Assembly: GCF_001465545.3 (NCBI RefSeq)
Contig: NZ_CP013480.3
Coordinates: 4,030,001-4,094,000, forward strand
Origin: Pandoraea norimbergensis
GTDB lineage: Bacteria; Pseudomonadota; Gammaproteobacteria; Burkholderiales; Burkholderiaceae
DNA length: 64,000 nucleotides
Reading direction: 5' to 3'
Part shown: piece by piece, positions 7,352 to 17,034 of the stretch
Numbering within the stretch: the stretch's first letter is position 1
Layout of the letters: each line of letters opens with the position of its first letter
Notes under the pieces: generated by a model
Database searches by the model: none
What the model saw: the letters and a program-made list of their open reading frames with translations, nothing else
What the model was told of the DNA's origin: nothing
Position numbers and translations under genes: made by a program

Positions 7352-9805
7352 ATGGGTCACGTTCGGGGACGGCAACACCAGCCGAGCCAACCACATTGGG
7401 TACTTCGCCGCACGCGGCTGGCATGTGCGCTGGGGCGCATCGTACTGGGCACGGCCGTCGCATCGCCCGCGCTCGTCCTGCCGTTCTCGGCACACGCGCA
7501 ATCGTCATCGACACAGGCCGCTCGCGCTTACGACATTCCTGCGGGCACGCTGGAAGATACGCTGAGCCGTTTCGGCCGCGACGCCGGCATCATGCTCTCG
7601 TTCAAGCCCGAGGTCACCGCCGGTCGCCACAGCAGTGGCCTGAAAGGCACGTATACGCCGCGTAACGGCCTCGAAGCACTCGTGGCAGGCACGGGAGTGG
7701 AAGTCGTCCCGCAATCGAACGGCAGCTTCCTGATCCAGCCGGCGGCACATGCCGGCGTGGCCGACACTGCCGCCATGCTGCCCACGACCCACGTCACGGC
7801 AAGCTACGACAACGGCCTGCAACCCGCCTACGCCGGCGGCCAGATCGCGCGCGGCGGCAGTCTCGGCATTCTCGGCTCAGCCGATGCCATGGACGTGCCG
7901 TTCAGCACGATGAACTACACCGAGCAGATGGTGCGCGACCAACAGGCCCGCACCCTCGCCGACGTGGTCATCAACGAATCGTCGGTGCGCATGCTGACCT
8001 CCAGCGGCGGCTTCGGCGAAGACTTCCAGATTCGCGGCTACACCGTATCGAGCAGCGACGTGGGCCTGAACGGCCTCTACGGCATGGCGTCGGCAAGCCG
8101 TGTACCGGCGGCCATCGTCGAGCGCGTGGAAGTGCTCAAGGGCCCGGGCACGCTGATGAACGGCATCGGCCCGAGCGGCAGCATCGGCGGCGCGATCAAC
8201 GTCGTCACCAAGCGCGCGGGCACGGAACCGCTCACGCGTCTGACGACCACCTTCCAGAGCAAGGCGCAGCTTGGCGTAGAAGCCGACGTAGGCCGCCGTT
8301 TCGGTGAACAGCAGGAATGGGGCATTCGCGTCAACGGTGTCTACCGTAACGGCAAGACCACGCTCGACGACGGCAAGCAGAACGTCGGCGTCGGCTCAGT
8401 CGGCCTCGACTACACGGGGCAACGCCTGCGCTGGTCGCTCGATGTTTATACGCAGCACGAAGGTACCGACAACTTCCGCCCGCAGGTTGGCTTCCAGTCG
8501 TCGGTCACCAAGATTCCCGATGCGCCGTCCGGTTATCGCAACTTCTATCCGGGCAGTGAGCTGCATCTGCACGACTCCGCCGTCACGACGCGACTCGAAT
8601 ACGACGTCCTGCGTAACGTGACGGTGTGGGGCGCGGTGGGCTACCACTACGCCACGGCCTACCAGACGTTCCCGATCGGCGGTGCCGACTCGTTGGGCAA
8701 CATGAACGTCACGAATTCGTACTACGACTCGTACACGCGCTCGCGCACGGCAGATGTTGGGGCACGCGCCAATTTCAAGACGTTCGGGATCGGCCACACC
8801 GTGACCGTACAGGCCAGCCGTCTTGAGCAGGACTCGGGTAACGCGTACGTGCCGGGCACGACCTCGGTCGCCTCGAACATCTACAACCCGGTTCCGCTGC
8901 CGCCCGTCGGCGCGGCACGCACCGACCCGAAGAAGGCGTCCGAGTCGGCGCTCACGAGTTTCGCCATCACCGATACGCTGTCGTTCCTGAACGATCGTGT
9001 GCTGCTCACCGGCGGCCTGCGTCAGCAACGTGTCGCGCTCGACAACTTCAACACCACGAGCGGTGCCCTGTCGTCGAGCTACGATCAGAGCGCCGTCTCG
9101 CCGCTGGCGGGCATCGTGCTCAAGCCGCTGCAAAACGTCTCCGTCTACGCAAACTTCACCTCCGGGCTGTCGCGCGGCGGCGTCGCGCCGGTCGGCACGG
9201 TCAATGCCGGGCAGGTCTTCCCGCCGTTCAAGTCGAAGCAGTACGAAGCGGGAGTGAAGGCCGACTGGGGCACCGTCACGACGATGTTGTCGGTGTTCCA
9301 AGTACAGCGCCCGAACTCGGTCACCGACCCGGCCACGCGCGTGTACAGCTTCGACGGCGAGCAACGCAACCGTGGCATCGAACTGTCGGCTTACGGCGAA
9401 GTGATGAAGGGCCTGCGCCTGATGGCAAGCGCCACCTTCTACGACGCCAAGCTCACGAAGACGGCGGGTGGCGTGAACGACGGCAACGACGCCAACGGCG
9501 TGCCCAAGCGCGCGTTCAACTTCGGCGTGGACTGGGATACGCCGTGGGTACAGGGCCTCTCGCTCTCGGGCCGCATCATCAACACGTCACGCATGTACTT
9601 CAACGCGGCCAACACACTTGAGCTGCCGGCATGGACGCGCTACGACATCGGCGCCCGCTACCGCACCCGCGTGGCGGGCAAGTCGGTGGTGTTCCGCGCC
9701 AACGTCGAGAACCTGTTCAATTCGAATTACTGGCTCATGAGCGGCACCTACGCCACCGTGGCCGCACCGCGCACGGTGCTGCTGTCCGCACAGATCGACT
9801 TCTGA
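7352..9805 (+). CDS. TonB-dependent siderophore receptor with STN signalling domain (FecA/FpvA type)
   Basis: An 817-aa outer-membrane receptor. A long signal peptide (residues 1-50, ending FSAHAQ) is followed by a secretin/TonB N-terminal signalling domain (YDIPAGTLEDTLSRFGRDAG..., about 58-130). The plug domain follows (VERVEVLKGPGTLMNG, GGAINVVTKRAG) and then a 22-strand barrel ending in SAQIDF with the typical terminal Phe. ATG 7352 is preferred over an upstream frame extension because AAGG precedes it and the signal peptide starts there. The STN domain matches its FecI/FecR partners just upstream, so the receptor both imports a ferric chelate and induces its own operon. The ligand is unknown. 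Confidence 0.93.
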   Translation: MGHVRGRQHQPSQPHWVLRRTRLACALGRIVLGTAVASPALVLPFSAHAQSSSTQAARAYDIPAGTLEDTLSRFGRDAGIMLSFKPEVTAGRHSSGLKGTYTPRNGLEALVAGTGVEVVPQSNGSFLIQPAAHAGVADTAAMLPTTHVTASYDNGLQPAYAGGQIARGGSLGILGSADAMDVPFSTMNYTEQMVRDQQARTLADVVINESSVRMLTSSGGFGEDFQIRGYTVSSSDVGLNGLYGMASASRVPAAIVERVEVLKGPGTLMNGIGPSGSIGGAINVVTKRAGTEPLTRLTTTFQSKAQLGVEADVGRRFGEQQEWGIRVNGVYRNGKTTLDDGKQNVGVGSVGLDYTGQRLRWSLDVYTQHEGTDNFRPQVGFQSSVTKIPDAPSGYRNFYPGSELHLHDSAVTTRLEYDVLRNVTVWGAVGYHYATAYQTFPIGGADSLGNMNVTNSYYDSYTRSRTADVGARANFKTFGIGHTVTVQASRLEQDSGNAYVPGTTSVASNIYNPVPLPPVGAARTDPKKASESALTSFAITDTLSFLNDRVLLTGGLRQQRVALDNFNTTSGALSSSYDQSAVSPLAGIVLKPLQNVSVYANFTSGLSRGGVAPVGTVNAGQVFPPFKSKQYEAGVKADWGTVTTMLSVFQVQRPNSVTDPATRVYSFDGEQRNRGIELSAYGEVMKGLRLMASATFYDAKLTKTAGGVNDGNDANGVPKRAFNFGVDWDTPWVQGLSLSGRIINTSRMYFNAANTLELPAWTRYDIGARYRTRVAGKSVVFRANVENLFNSNYWLMSGTYATVAAPRTVLLSAQIDF

Positions 9806-9849
9806 GGACGATGGCTGTCATGCATCGCCTCGCTTTTAAGGAAACCGTA

Positions 9850-10596
9850 ATGAAAAAGACTGTTCCGCACGCCATCGCCCTGCTCGCCGCCGGTGCCTTC
9901 ACCGCATTCTCCGGTGCCGCCCAAGCGCATCAGATCTGGATCGAACAGCCCGCCGGTCAGAATGCCGTGATCCGCTTTGGCGAATTTGGCGAGAACCTGC
10001 GTGAAGCGTCGCCGGGCCTGCTCGACAAGTTCGTGGCGCCGAGCGCGACGCTCACGTCGGCATCGGGCGCGAAGACCGCCGATGCGACCAAGTCGGCTGA
10101 CGGCTTCACGCTGCCGTTCAAGGCCACGGCCGGTGAAACGCTGGTGGCCGAAGACGCCAAGTACCCGTTGTTCACGTTCAAGCGCGACGCTCAGGAAGTC
10201 ACCAACTGGTACCGCCCGGCGGCACGCCTCGTGACGGACTTCTCGGCGCAGAAGCCGCAACTGCCGCTCGATCTGGTGCCCGCAGGCAAGCACGGCGAGT
10301 TCCAGCTGTTCTTCCAAGGCAAGCCGCTCGCGAAGACGAAGGTGTCGCTGGTCACGCAATCGGGCTGGGCTAAGGAAGCCCACACCGACGCACAGGGCCA
10401 CGTGAAATTCGATATGCCGTGGAAGGGTGTGTACGTGGCCGAAGTCAGCCACACCGACAAGACGCCGGGTGAGCGCGCAGGCGTCAAGGGTGCCGAACGC
10501 TATCAAGGCGTGAGCTACGTGACCACCACCACGTTCGTGCAAGCCGACGGCGTCGAGCCGATTCCGGCAGGCCCGGCAGCAACGCCGAATAAGTAA
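9850..10596 (+). CDS. DUF4198 periplasmic protein
   Basis: A 248-aa protein with a clear Sec signal peptide cleaved after AAQA (residue 26), giving a mature protein starting HQIWIEQ, which is characteristic of DUF4198 proteins. AAGGA lies 9 nt before ATG 9850. Family members often sit next to TonB receptors and may bind a metal or metal chelate in the periplasm; the N-terminal His is a plausible ligand. Here it follows the FecA-type receptor by 44 bp and precedes the DUF3649/PepSY/DUF3325 genes. Its biochemical role is not known. Confidence 0.85.
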   Translation: MKKTVPHAIALLAAGAFTAFSGAAQAHQIWIEQPAGQNAVIRFGEFGENLREASPGLLDKFVAPSATLTSASGAKTADATKSADGFTLPFKATAGETLVAEDAKYPLFTFKRDAQEVTNWYRPAARLVTDFSAQKPQLPLDLVPAGKHGEFQLFFQGKPLAKTKVSLVTQSGWAKEAHTDAQGHVKFDMPWKGVYVAEVSHTDKTPGERAGVKGAERYQGVSYVTTTTFVQADGVEPIPAGPAATPNK

Positions 10597-10608
10597 GCGG
10601 TTCGCATC

Positions 10609-10920
10609 ATGGCTCAGGTTCGCAGCAGTGCCGGTCTCTTTCGCGTCGGCGCACTCATCTCCCGCATCGTGGCCGCCATGCTTGGCGGCTATGCCATCGC
10701 GGCGCTCGCCAGCGTGGCCGTCCTCGCCTTGCCGATGGACAAGTCGCAGGCCGTGATTACCGGCATGCTCGCCAGTTTCGCGATCTATGCCGGGGCGGTG
10801 GTGTGGGTGTTTGCTGTGCGCAGTGCGTGGCGAGCCTGGGCAGGTCTCATTGTCGTGGCTGCACCGCTCGCGCTGGCCGCGTGGGCGGTGTCGGCAGGCG
10901 TTACCGGGGGTGCCGCATGA
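10609..10920 (+). CDS. DUF3649 small membrane protein (iron-uptake associated)
   Basis: A 103-aa protein with three hydrophobic helices (about 12-40, 47-68 and 75-98), matching the small inner-membrane DUF3649 family that regularly co-occurs with PepSY and DUF3325 genes in iron-uptake operons. Its TGA overlaps the ATG of the next gene in an ATGA arrangement at 10917-10920, indicating translational coupling. Function is inferred from context: a possible subunit of a ferric-siderophore reductase complex. Confidence 0.8.
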   Translation: MAQVRSSAGLFRVGALISRIVAAMLGGYAIAALASVAVLALPMDKSQAVITGMLASFAIYAGAVVWVFAVRSAWRAWAGLIVVAAPLALAAWAVSAGVTGGAA

Positions 10921-12620
10921 CGGCCGCGAAGAAAACCGTGGATGCGGTGAATACCGGCCGAGGTATCCGTCAGACCATGTCCGACCTGCATACATGGGCG
11001 GGCCTGCTGGTCGGCTGGCTGCTGTATGCGATGTTTCTCACGGGCACCGTGAGTTACTTCAAAGACGAAATTTCGCAGTGGATGCGCCCGGAAGTGCCGC
11101 ACCAGCAACAGGCGCCCGACGTTGCCGCCGTCGCACAGAGTGTCGCCGACCGGCTCTCGACGCTTGCGGCCGACAGCCCGCAGTGGAGCGTGTATCTGCC
11201 GACGGAGCGCAACCCGGTTGCCAATGTGTTCTGGCGCAACGCGCCCGCCCCCAAGGTCCCCGGCGCGACGGGCGCTACCGCTACGCGCCGCGCCTTCGAT
11301 GAGGCGACGTTCGATCCCGCGACGGGACAAATACTCAAGGCGCGCGATACGCTGGGCGGTGAATTCTTCTACCGTTTCCACTTCCAGTTCCACCCGTTGC
11401 CGGTGCTGTGGGGACGTTGGCTGGCAGGTTTTTGCGCGATGTTCATGCTGGTGGCGATCGTCAGCGGCGTGATCACGCACAAGAAGATTTTTATCGATTT
11501 CTTCACGTTCCGATGGGGCAAAGGGCAACGCTCATGGCTCGACGCGCATAACGCGCTGTCGGTCTTCGGCCTGCCCTTCCATCTGATGATTACGTACACC
11601 GGGCTCGTCACGCTCATGGCGATGTACATGCCATGGGGCGCGCAAGTCGCGATCAAGACCCCCATGGACCGTGCGCAGATGAACGGGCAACTCAGTGCGT
11701 TCCCACCGCCTGCGAAGGCCACCGGCGAGAAAACCCCGCTGGCGCCCATCGACGCGATGGTGCGCGAGGCACAGGCACGCTGGGGGAAGGATGACGTTGG
11801 CCGCGTCACCGTGACGCAGCCGGGCGATGCGGCCGCGCGCGTGGCCGTCACCCGCGGCGAAACATCGCGCGTGTCGATGAGCCCGCAATACCTGCTGTTC
11901 AACGGCACGACAGGAAAGCTGATCGAGACACACGATTCGGTCGGCGCGGCGGCCGAAACGCGCGGCGTCATGTACGCGCTGCATCTGGGCCGGTTCAGCG
12001 ATCTGCACCTGCGCTGGTTGTACTTCCTCGTGAGTCTCGGCGGCACGGCAATGGTCGGCACCGGCCTCGTGATGTGGACGGTCAAGCGCCGGACACGGCT
12101 GCCCGACCCCACACGCCCGCACTTCGGTTTTCACGCGGTCGAGCGCCTTAACATTGCCGCCATCGCGGGCCTGTCGATTGCGATGACGGCCTATCTGTGG
12201 GGCAACCGGTTGCTGCCAGTGAGCGCCTCCGGGCGAAGTGCCACCGAAGTCGATCTGTTCTATTGGGTCTGGGCTGCGACGCTGCTGTACGCGCTTGTGC
12301 GTCCGGCAAAACGGGCGTGGGTCGAGTTGCTGTGGATTGCCGCCGCTGTGCTCGCTTTGCTGCCGATTGCGAATGCCCTCACGACGTCGCGCGGCTTGTG
12401 GCACAGCCTCGCCGCAGGGGACTGGGCGTTTGCCGGTGTCGATCTGATGTTGTGGGTTTTTGCCGCGTTGCATGCGTGGCTTGCCGTGCGCACCGCACGC
12501 CATCGGCCGAAGACGAAGCCCGTACGACGCAAGCCTGCCGCACCCGTCGCATCGCCGACGCCGGCGGCGTCCCCATCGGATGTGCCGGTCAACGCCACGT
12601 TGAATGAGGAGCGTGCGTGA
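10917..12620 (+). CDS. PepSY-associated TM helix protein (putative siderophore reductase-like)
   Basis: About 567 aa. The N-terminal segment DLHTWAGLLVGWLLYAMFLTGTVSYF is the conserved first PepSY_TM helix with its histidine. Further helices are seen at about 190-215 (with a preceding His/Phe-rich FHFQFHPLPVLWGRW), 240-270 (HNALSVFGLPFHLMITYTG), about 370-395 and a cluster near the C-terminus. Paired histidines in several helices suggest haem binding as in ferric reductases; this is an inference. The tail is Pro/Ala-rich. The start overlaps DUF3649 by 4 bp and the stop overlaps the DUF3325 ATG by 1 bp, so the three genes are tightly coupled. Confidence 0.87.
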   Translation: MTAAKKTVDAVNTGRGIRQTMSDLHTWAGLLVGWLLYAMFLTGTVSYFKDEISQWMRPEVPHQQQAPDVAAVAQSVADRLSTLAADSPQWSVYLPTERNPVANVFWRNAPAPKVPGATGATATRRAFDEATFDPATGQILKARDTLGGEFFYRFHFQFHPLPVLWGRWLAGFCAMFMLVAIVSGVITHKKIFIDFFTFRWGKGQRSWLDAHNALSVFGLPFHLMITYTGLVTLMAMYMPWGAQVAIKTPMDRAQMNGQLSAFPPPAKATGEKTPLAPIDAMVREAQARWGKDDVGRVTVTQPGDAAARVAVTRGETSRVSMSPQYLLFNGTTGKLIETHDSVGAAAETRGVMYALHLGRFSDLHLRWLYFLVSLGGTAMVGTGLVMWTVKRRTRLPDPTRPHFGFHAVERLNIAAIAGLSIAMTAYLWGNRLLPVSASGRSATEVDLFYWVWAATLLYALVRPAKRAWVELLWIAAAVLALLPIANALTTSRGLWHSLAAGDWAFAGVDLMLWVFAALHAWLAVRTARHRPKTKPVRRKPAAPVASPTPAASPSDVPVNATLNEERA

Positions 12621-12892
12621 TGCATCTCACCACCTTCCTCATTTGTCTGGCGGGCTTTGCCGCCTTGGCGCTGGCGACAGAGCGCCAGCAGCAGACGTTC
12701 TTCAACGGCACGCTCTCGCGCTCGCGGACTCGGCGGCTACGGATTGCGGGATGGGGCGCGTTGATCGTGGCGCTGGCCGTGATCGTGACGCGTCAGGGCT
12801 GGGGGATGGGATTGGTGAACTACAGCGGCCAGACCAGCGCAGCGGCCGGTCTGGTGTATCTCGCCCTCATTGTGGGCGAGCGCCGCCGGTAG
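12620..12892 (+). CDS. DUF3325 small membrane protein
   Basis: A 90-aa protein with three predicted helices: an N-terminal one (TFLICLAGFAALALA), a middle one (IAGWGALIVALAVIV) and a C-terminal one (AAAGLVYLALIVG). The conserved pattern ERQQQTFFNGTLS is typical of DUF3325. Its ATG overlaps the preceding stop (TGATG). It is the last gene of the operon and ends 1 bp from the convergent ribA stop. Confidence 0.8.
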   Translation: MHLTTFLICLAGFAALALATERQQQTFFNGTLSRSRTRRLRIAGWGALIVALAVIVTRQGWGMGLVNYSGQTSAAAGLVYLALIVGERRR

Positions 12893-12893
12893 C

Positions 12894-13556
12894 TTATTCG
12901 TTCTCTTCGAAGTAGTGCCCGAACTTGACCTGCTTGGTGCGGATGTAGCGTTCGTTCTCTTCGCGCACCGGCACGTCAAGCGCCACGCGTTCGCACACGG
13001 GAATGCCGTGTTTGACGAGCGTGTCGAACTTCTTCGGATTGTTGCTCATCAATCGCACCGAACTCACGCCCAGAATGCGCAGAATAGCGGCGGCCGAGTC
13101 GTACTCGCGGGCATCGTCGGGCAAGCCGAGATCGAGGTTAGCCTCAACCGTATCGCGCCCCTGCTCTTGCAGCAAATAGGCGCGAATCTTGTTGCTCAGG
13201 CCGATACCACGGCCTTCATGGCCGCGCAGATACAGCATGACGCCCCGCCCTTCGGCCGCGATCTTGCGCATGGCCGCGTCGAGCTGTTCGCCGCAATCGC
13301 AACGGTACGAGCCGAAAACGTCGCCCGTCAGGCATTCGGAGTGCAGGCGCACCAGCGGTGCCGGCGTATCGTCCGTGATATCGCCCGCGACATCGCCCAT
13401 CACCAGCGCGAGGTGTTCGTTATCGCTGTCTTTGACGCGAAACGCATGCGAAGCGAAAGTACCGTAGCGGGTAGGCAGGGTCGCCGTGGCGACGAGCGTG
13501 ACGCATTCACCGGCGTCGTGGGCCGGTGCGGGGGAGGCAGAACCAGGGGACTTCAT
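12894..13556 (-). CDS. ribA: GTP cyclohydrolase II
   Basis: A 220-aa cytosolic enzyme converting GTP to 2,5-diamino-6-ribosylamino-4-pyrimidinone 5'-phosphate, formate and pyrophosphate, the first committed step of riboflavin synthesis. The zinc-binding cysteines are C75, C86 and C88 in [17 protein letters not shown], with the same spacing as Escherichia coli Rib[14 protein letters not shown] and the C-terminal [15 protein letters not shown] motif are also present. ATG 13556 gives a start slightly upstream of the usual family start, with an Ala/Pro-rich N-terminal extension of about 18 residues. No FMN-riboswitch pattern is obvious upstream. The link to iron may be flavin supply for ferric reduction, which is speculative. 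Confidence 0.93.
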   Translation of the reverse strand: MKSPGSASPAPAHDAGECVTLVATATLPTRYGTFASHAFRVKDSDNEHLALVMGDVAGDITDDTPAPLVRLHSECLTGDVFGSYRCDCGEQLDAAMRKIAAEGRGVMLYLRGHEGRGIGLSNKIRAYLLQEQGRDTVEANLDLGLPDDAREYDSAAAILRILGVSSVRLMSNNPKKFDTLVKHGIPVCERVALDVPVREENERYIRTKQVKFGHYFEENE

Positions 13557-13678
13557 GGTGTCGTTCAAACGGGCAGAAATCTGAGAAGCGCCGACAGGAA
13601 AAACAGGCGTGTCGCAGGAGTGTACCGCCATTTGAAAATTTCGGCCGACGGCGGCTTCGCAGCCCCGAAGCACTGCGG

Positions 13679-13710
13679 CCTCCCCCGTGCAGCCCATGCC
13701 ACGGGGGAAG
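13679..13710 (-). terminator. Candidate terminator hairpin after receptor gene
   Basis: TCCCCCGTG and CACGGGGGA form a perfect 9-bp stem (13681-13689 and 13700-13708) with a 10-base loop, just downstream of the receptor stop at 13736. There is no T-tract, so the terminator call is tentative. Confidence 0.4.
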
Positions 13711-13735
13711 GCAGCGTCGCCGGGTCAGCTTCCGC

Positions 13736-15922
13736 TCAATAGTCGGCCCGCAAGGTGAGCATGAAGTTGCGGCGCTGGCCGTACTCGCCGTAGAACGTCG
13801 ACGGCACCCGCGCGTAATACTCGCGATCGAACAGATTGTTCACGTTGAACTGGGCTTCAAGGCGACGGTTAAAGCGATAGGCCACCATTGCATCCCACAC
13901 CGCATAGCCGCCCTGCACGGCGCCCACCGTGCGATACGTCGCGCTTTGCACCCGCATGCCACCGCCCAGACGCAGCCCGTTCAACATGCCGTCCGAGAAG
14001 CGATACGTCGTGTACAGCTTGAACAGGTGCTGCGGCTCCTCGCCGTCTAGCGACTGACCGGCCTGTTGCGGGTCGTTCTCGAAGCGCGAGTTCAGCAGCG
14101 TGTAACCGGCATAGACGTTCCAGTTGCGCGTGATCTGACCGTTCACTTCGGCTTCCCAGCCCTGACTGCGCGCCGAGCCTGCCGCCACCGACCCCGTCGG
14201 ATGCAGCGGGTCGGCCACGGCGCGGTTGACGTCGGTCATGCGGAACGCCGCCACGGTCGCATTCAGACGGCCATCGAGAAACGCGCCCTTCATCCCGATT
14301 TCGTACTGCTGCCCCTCACGCGGCGCCAACCCCTGACCGTCGAACGTGGTCGCCGTTTGCGGCGCGAAGATCTTCGAATAGTTGAAGTACGCGTTGATCT
14401 GCGGCGTAATCGCCAGCACGACGCCGCCATACGGAATGAACTTGTGATTCGCGCGCGACGTGGTGGTCCATGGCGTCTCTGTCGGGATCAGGCTCTGGCT
14501 CTGCTGCTGATACCACGCCTCGCGTCCACCCAGCACGACGGTGAGCGGGTCAAGCACGCGTAGGCGCGCCTGACCGTACACGCCGAACTGCTGCATCCGC
14601 AGGTTATTGCCGTAGTCGAACGGAATTGTCGGCTCGACGCTAGGCGGCGCAAATACGCTGAAGTTGCCCAGACTCTCGTAGCCCGAGAGGCTGCGCTGCT
14701 GCGTCATCTGATAGTTCACACCGGCCAGCCACTCATGCTTTCGCCCGAACGCCTCGACCGGCCCCGAGAGATGCGAGTCGACGCCGAACAGGTTGTTCTC
14801 CATGCGCTGCGACTGCCCGGCGTAGTTGGCCGTCAACGTCACCGGGTTGATGCCCGGCCCAAGATAGGCGTACTTGCTGTTGCTCAACAGATGCCGGTAG
14901 TTGACCGTCGTCGTGGAGACGACACCGCCGTCGAAGCGGTGCTCAAGCTTTGCGTTGCCCTCCTGCATCGCCGTCCAGCTGTAGTTCCAGTCCGGCGAGA
15001 AGTTGGAATTAACCGGCGCCTTCAAGAACTGACGGTTGGTCAGCAGCGACTGGCCGTAGTCGAACGCGTCGAGCGGGTTGACCTGATACGAGCCCGAGAG
15101 CGAAAGCAGCGTGCGTGGCGTGAGATCGAATTCGAGCGCCCCATACGCCAGAAACTTGCGCTCGCTCGCCCGCGTGATCGACTTATTGCCGGTGTCGCCA
15201 GTGAGCACCGCGCGGCCGCGAATCGTGCCGCTGTCGTTGAGCGGACCGGTCACGTCGATCATCTGACGGTAGTGCGCCCACGAACCGAGGGACGTCTCGC
15301 TGCGCACGGCAAACGTGTCGCCCGGGCGCTTGCGCACCAGATTGACGGTGCCGCCCGGCTCGCCCGTGCCATCGAGCAACCCGGCCGGGCCGCGGAAGAC
15401 TTCCACACGGTCGTACATCGACAGATCGAACTGCGGCTGGTACTGAATGCCGCTCAGAATCGACACCCCGTCGAATTCCACGCCGACGTTATATCCCCGC
15501 GCATTGAAGTAGTACGTGCCGTCGCCATAGTTCACTGCCGTGATGCCGGTGGTGTATTGCAGGGCGTCCGACACCGAGGTCATGGCCTGATCGTCCATGC
15601 GCGCGCGGGTGACGACCGACACTGAATTCGGAATGTCCTTGAGTGCCTGCTGCGTCTTGCCGATGGTGGTCGTCGACGTGCCGTACGAATCGGTCCCTTC
15701 GGTCTGCGCATCGCGCTGGGCGTTGACGGTCGCGGCGGGCAGCGCGGCGTCGGCGCCTGCGGGTGCCGTCGCGGTCTGCGCCTGCGCGGCTGCCGTGAAC
15801 ATCAGCATGGCGAGTGCCATGGGCGTATAGCGAAACGCGCGGTGCGACTGCCCTGCCCTCGCACCGTCAGTGATACGGCCCCGAGCCGCGCGGTGAGGTT
15901 TCTGGTTCTGATTCGTTTGCAT
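13736..15922 (-). CDS. TonB-dependent siderophore receptor (FhuE/FpvA-like, no STN domain)
   Basis: About 728 aa from ATG 15922; a GTG at 15934 is the alternative. A basic, long N-region and hydrophobic core (ALAMLMFTAAAQAQ) form the signal peptide. The plug starts near IGKTQQALKDIPNSVSVVT and contains DRVEVFRGPAGLLDG and GGTVNLVRKRPG. The barrel ends in MLTLRADY. The SYGTSTTTIGK start and the RGYNVGVEFDGVS plug segment resemble FhuE/FpvA/FoxA-type ferric-siderophore receptors. It is divergent from an AraC regulator with a Fur-like palindrome between them, so dual control by iron (Fur) and ligand (AraC) is likely. The siderophore is not determinable here. Confidence 0.92.
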   Translation of the reverse strand: MQTNQNQKPHRAARGRITDGARAGQSHRAFRYTPMALAMLMFTAAAQAQTATAPAGADAALPAATVNAQRDAQTEGTDSYGTSTTTIGKTQQALKDIPNSVSVVTRARMDDQAMTSVSDALQYTTGITAVNYGDGTYYFNARGYNVGVEFDGVSILSGIQYQPQFDLSMYDRVEVFRGPAGLLDGTGEPGGTVNLVRKRPGDTFAVRSETSLGSWAHYRQMIDVTGPLNDSGTIRGRAVLTGDTGNKSITRASERKFLAYGALEFDLTPRTLLSLSGSYQVNPLDAFDYGQSLLTNRQFLKAPVNSNFSPDWNYSWTAMQEGNAKLEHRFDGGVVSTTTVNYRHLLSNSKYAYLGPGINPVTLTANYAGQSQRMENNLFGVDSHLSGPVEAFGRKHEWLAGVNYQMTQQRSLSGYESLGNFSVFAPPSVEPTIPFDYGNNLRMQQFGVYGQARLRVLDPLTVVLGGREAWYQQQSQSLIPTETPWTTTSRANHKFIPYGGVVLAITPQINAYFNYSKIFAPQTATTFDGQGLAPREGQQYEIGMKGAFLDGRLNATVAAFRMTDVNRAVADPLHPTGSVAAGSARSQGWEAEVNGQITRNWNVYAGYTLLNSRFENDPQQAGQSLDGEEPQHLFKLYTTYRFSDGMLNGLRLGGGMRVQSATYRTVGAVQGGYAVWDAMVAYRFNRRLEAQFNVNNLFDREYYARVPSTFYGEYGQRRNFMLTLRADY

Positions 15923-16073
15923 CGTTGACAACACTTCCCCTTGTTGCCGGCCTCTGCCGGCGATCGATGATTCGTGACCCTAGGGTCTGACGGGTATGAC
16001 GGGTGTTTTGTAGTGGACGGCCGCGCCAGCCCCCGATGGGCTAAATCCCGCTACACTGGCGGGAAATATCGCA

Positions 16074-16086
16074 AATGAGACTCATT
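16074..16086 (-). promoter_or_regulatory. Fur-box-like palindrome in divergent receptor/AraC promoter
   Basis: AATGAG-A-CTCATT is a perfect 13-bp inverted repeat, matching the common half of betaproteobacterial Fur sites. It lies 152 bp upstream of the receptor start at 15922 and 139 bp upstream of the AraC start at 16225, so it could act on either gene. Confidence 0.6.
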
Positions 16087-16224
16087 ACTAAATTTGCGTG
16101 TGGTCCGGCGCAACACATTGATGGCTATGGAGAATATCGGGTTAAGAAAAAGCAAGGACGACAATAAATATCGAATTTTTGACATTCAGCGTCCGATTGA
16201 CGACACCCGAAAACAGCAACCGGC

Positions 16225-17010
16225 ATGAACGATTTTTTGCGCAAGCGATTCCCCGATTCGGTGCGTCCACTGCCTCGCGATGTCTATGCGCAGGTGACGA
16301 CGTATCGCCATGGCGAGCGACTGATCTGGCACCGTCACCGGCACGGTCAACTGGTGTTTCCCGTGCGCGGCGTGGTGCGCGCGCTCACCCCGCTCGCCAT
16401 CTGGACACTGCCGCCGACGCGCGCGTTGTGGCTGCCCTCAGACGTCGAGCACGAACTGCACGCGGTCGGCGACACGCAGATGTGCAACGTCTACTTCGAG
16501 CCCAAGCATTTTCCGTGGGACTGGACCCGGCCCAACGTAATTGCGGCCACACCGCTCATTCGCGAATTGGCGGCGACCGTCGGCCGCGAAGGCGACAGCT
16601 ACGGCCCCACGAGCCGCGCCGCGCTGTCGGTGCCGCCACTCATGGGGGTGCTGCGCGAGACCGTGGCGACGCCCGAGCGTGGCGTGCCAGTGCCACGCGA
16701 CGCGCGGCTGCAAGCGATTTGTGAGCACCTGATGAACGACCCCGGCAGCAAGCTGACGCTCGACTTCTGGGGAGAGCAGTTCGGGGTAAGCGGGCGCACG
16801 CTGGCCCGTCACTTTCAGGCGGAGACAGACATGACGTTCGTCACGTGGCGTCAACACCTGCGCGTGGCGGAAGCTATTTCGCAACTGGCGCAAGGCGCGT
16901 CGGTGGCCGCCACAGCGGATGCGTTCGGCTACGCCAGTGCGAGTGCATTCATCGTGATGTTCAAGCAGATCACGGGGCGCACCCCGCAGCGCTATCTGGC
17001 TGACGCGTGA
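16225..17010 (+). CDS. AraC-family transcriptional regulator with cupin sensor
   Basis: A 261-aa regulator. The N-terminal half is a cupin-type AraC binding domain (HRHRHGQLVFPVRGVVRALTP, then ALWLPSDVEHELHAVG). The C-terminal third has two helix-turn-helix units (FWGEQFGVSGRTLARHF; AATADAFGYASASAFIVMFKQITGRTPQRYL). It is transcribed away from the FhuE-like receptor and probably activates it in response to a siderophore or another ligand. It is clearly paralogous to the AraC protein at 25041-25832, sharing the WTLPxxRALWLP...HELHAVG pattern. Confidence 0.88.
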   Translation: MNDFLRKRFPDSVRPLPRDVYAQVTTYRHGERLIWHRHRHGQLVFPVRGVVRALTPLAIWTLPPTRALWLPSDVEHELHAVGDTQMCNVYFEPKHFPWDWTRPNVIAATPLIRELAATVGREGDSYGPTSRAALSVPPLMGVLRETVATPERGVPVPRDARLQAICEHLMNDPGSKLTLDFWGEQFGVSGRTLARHFQAETDMTFVTWRQHLRVAEAISQLAQGASVAATADAFGYASASAFIVMFKQITGRTPQRYLADA

Positions 17011-17033
17011 TGTCCCTGCGGGAGACGTCAGCC
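16998..17033. terminator. Candidate hairpin between convergent genes
   Basis: GGCTGACG and CGTCAGCC pair over 8 bp with an inner TCCC/GGGA stem. The site overlaps the AraC stop and ends just before the convergent FhuC-like gene. There is no real T-tract. Confidence 0.35.
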
Positions 17034-17034
17034 T

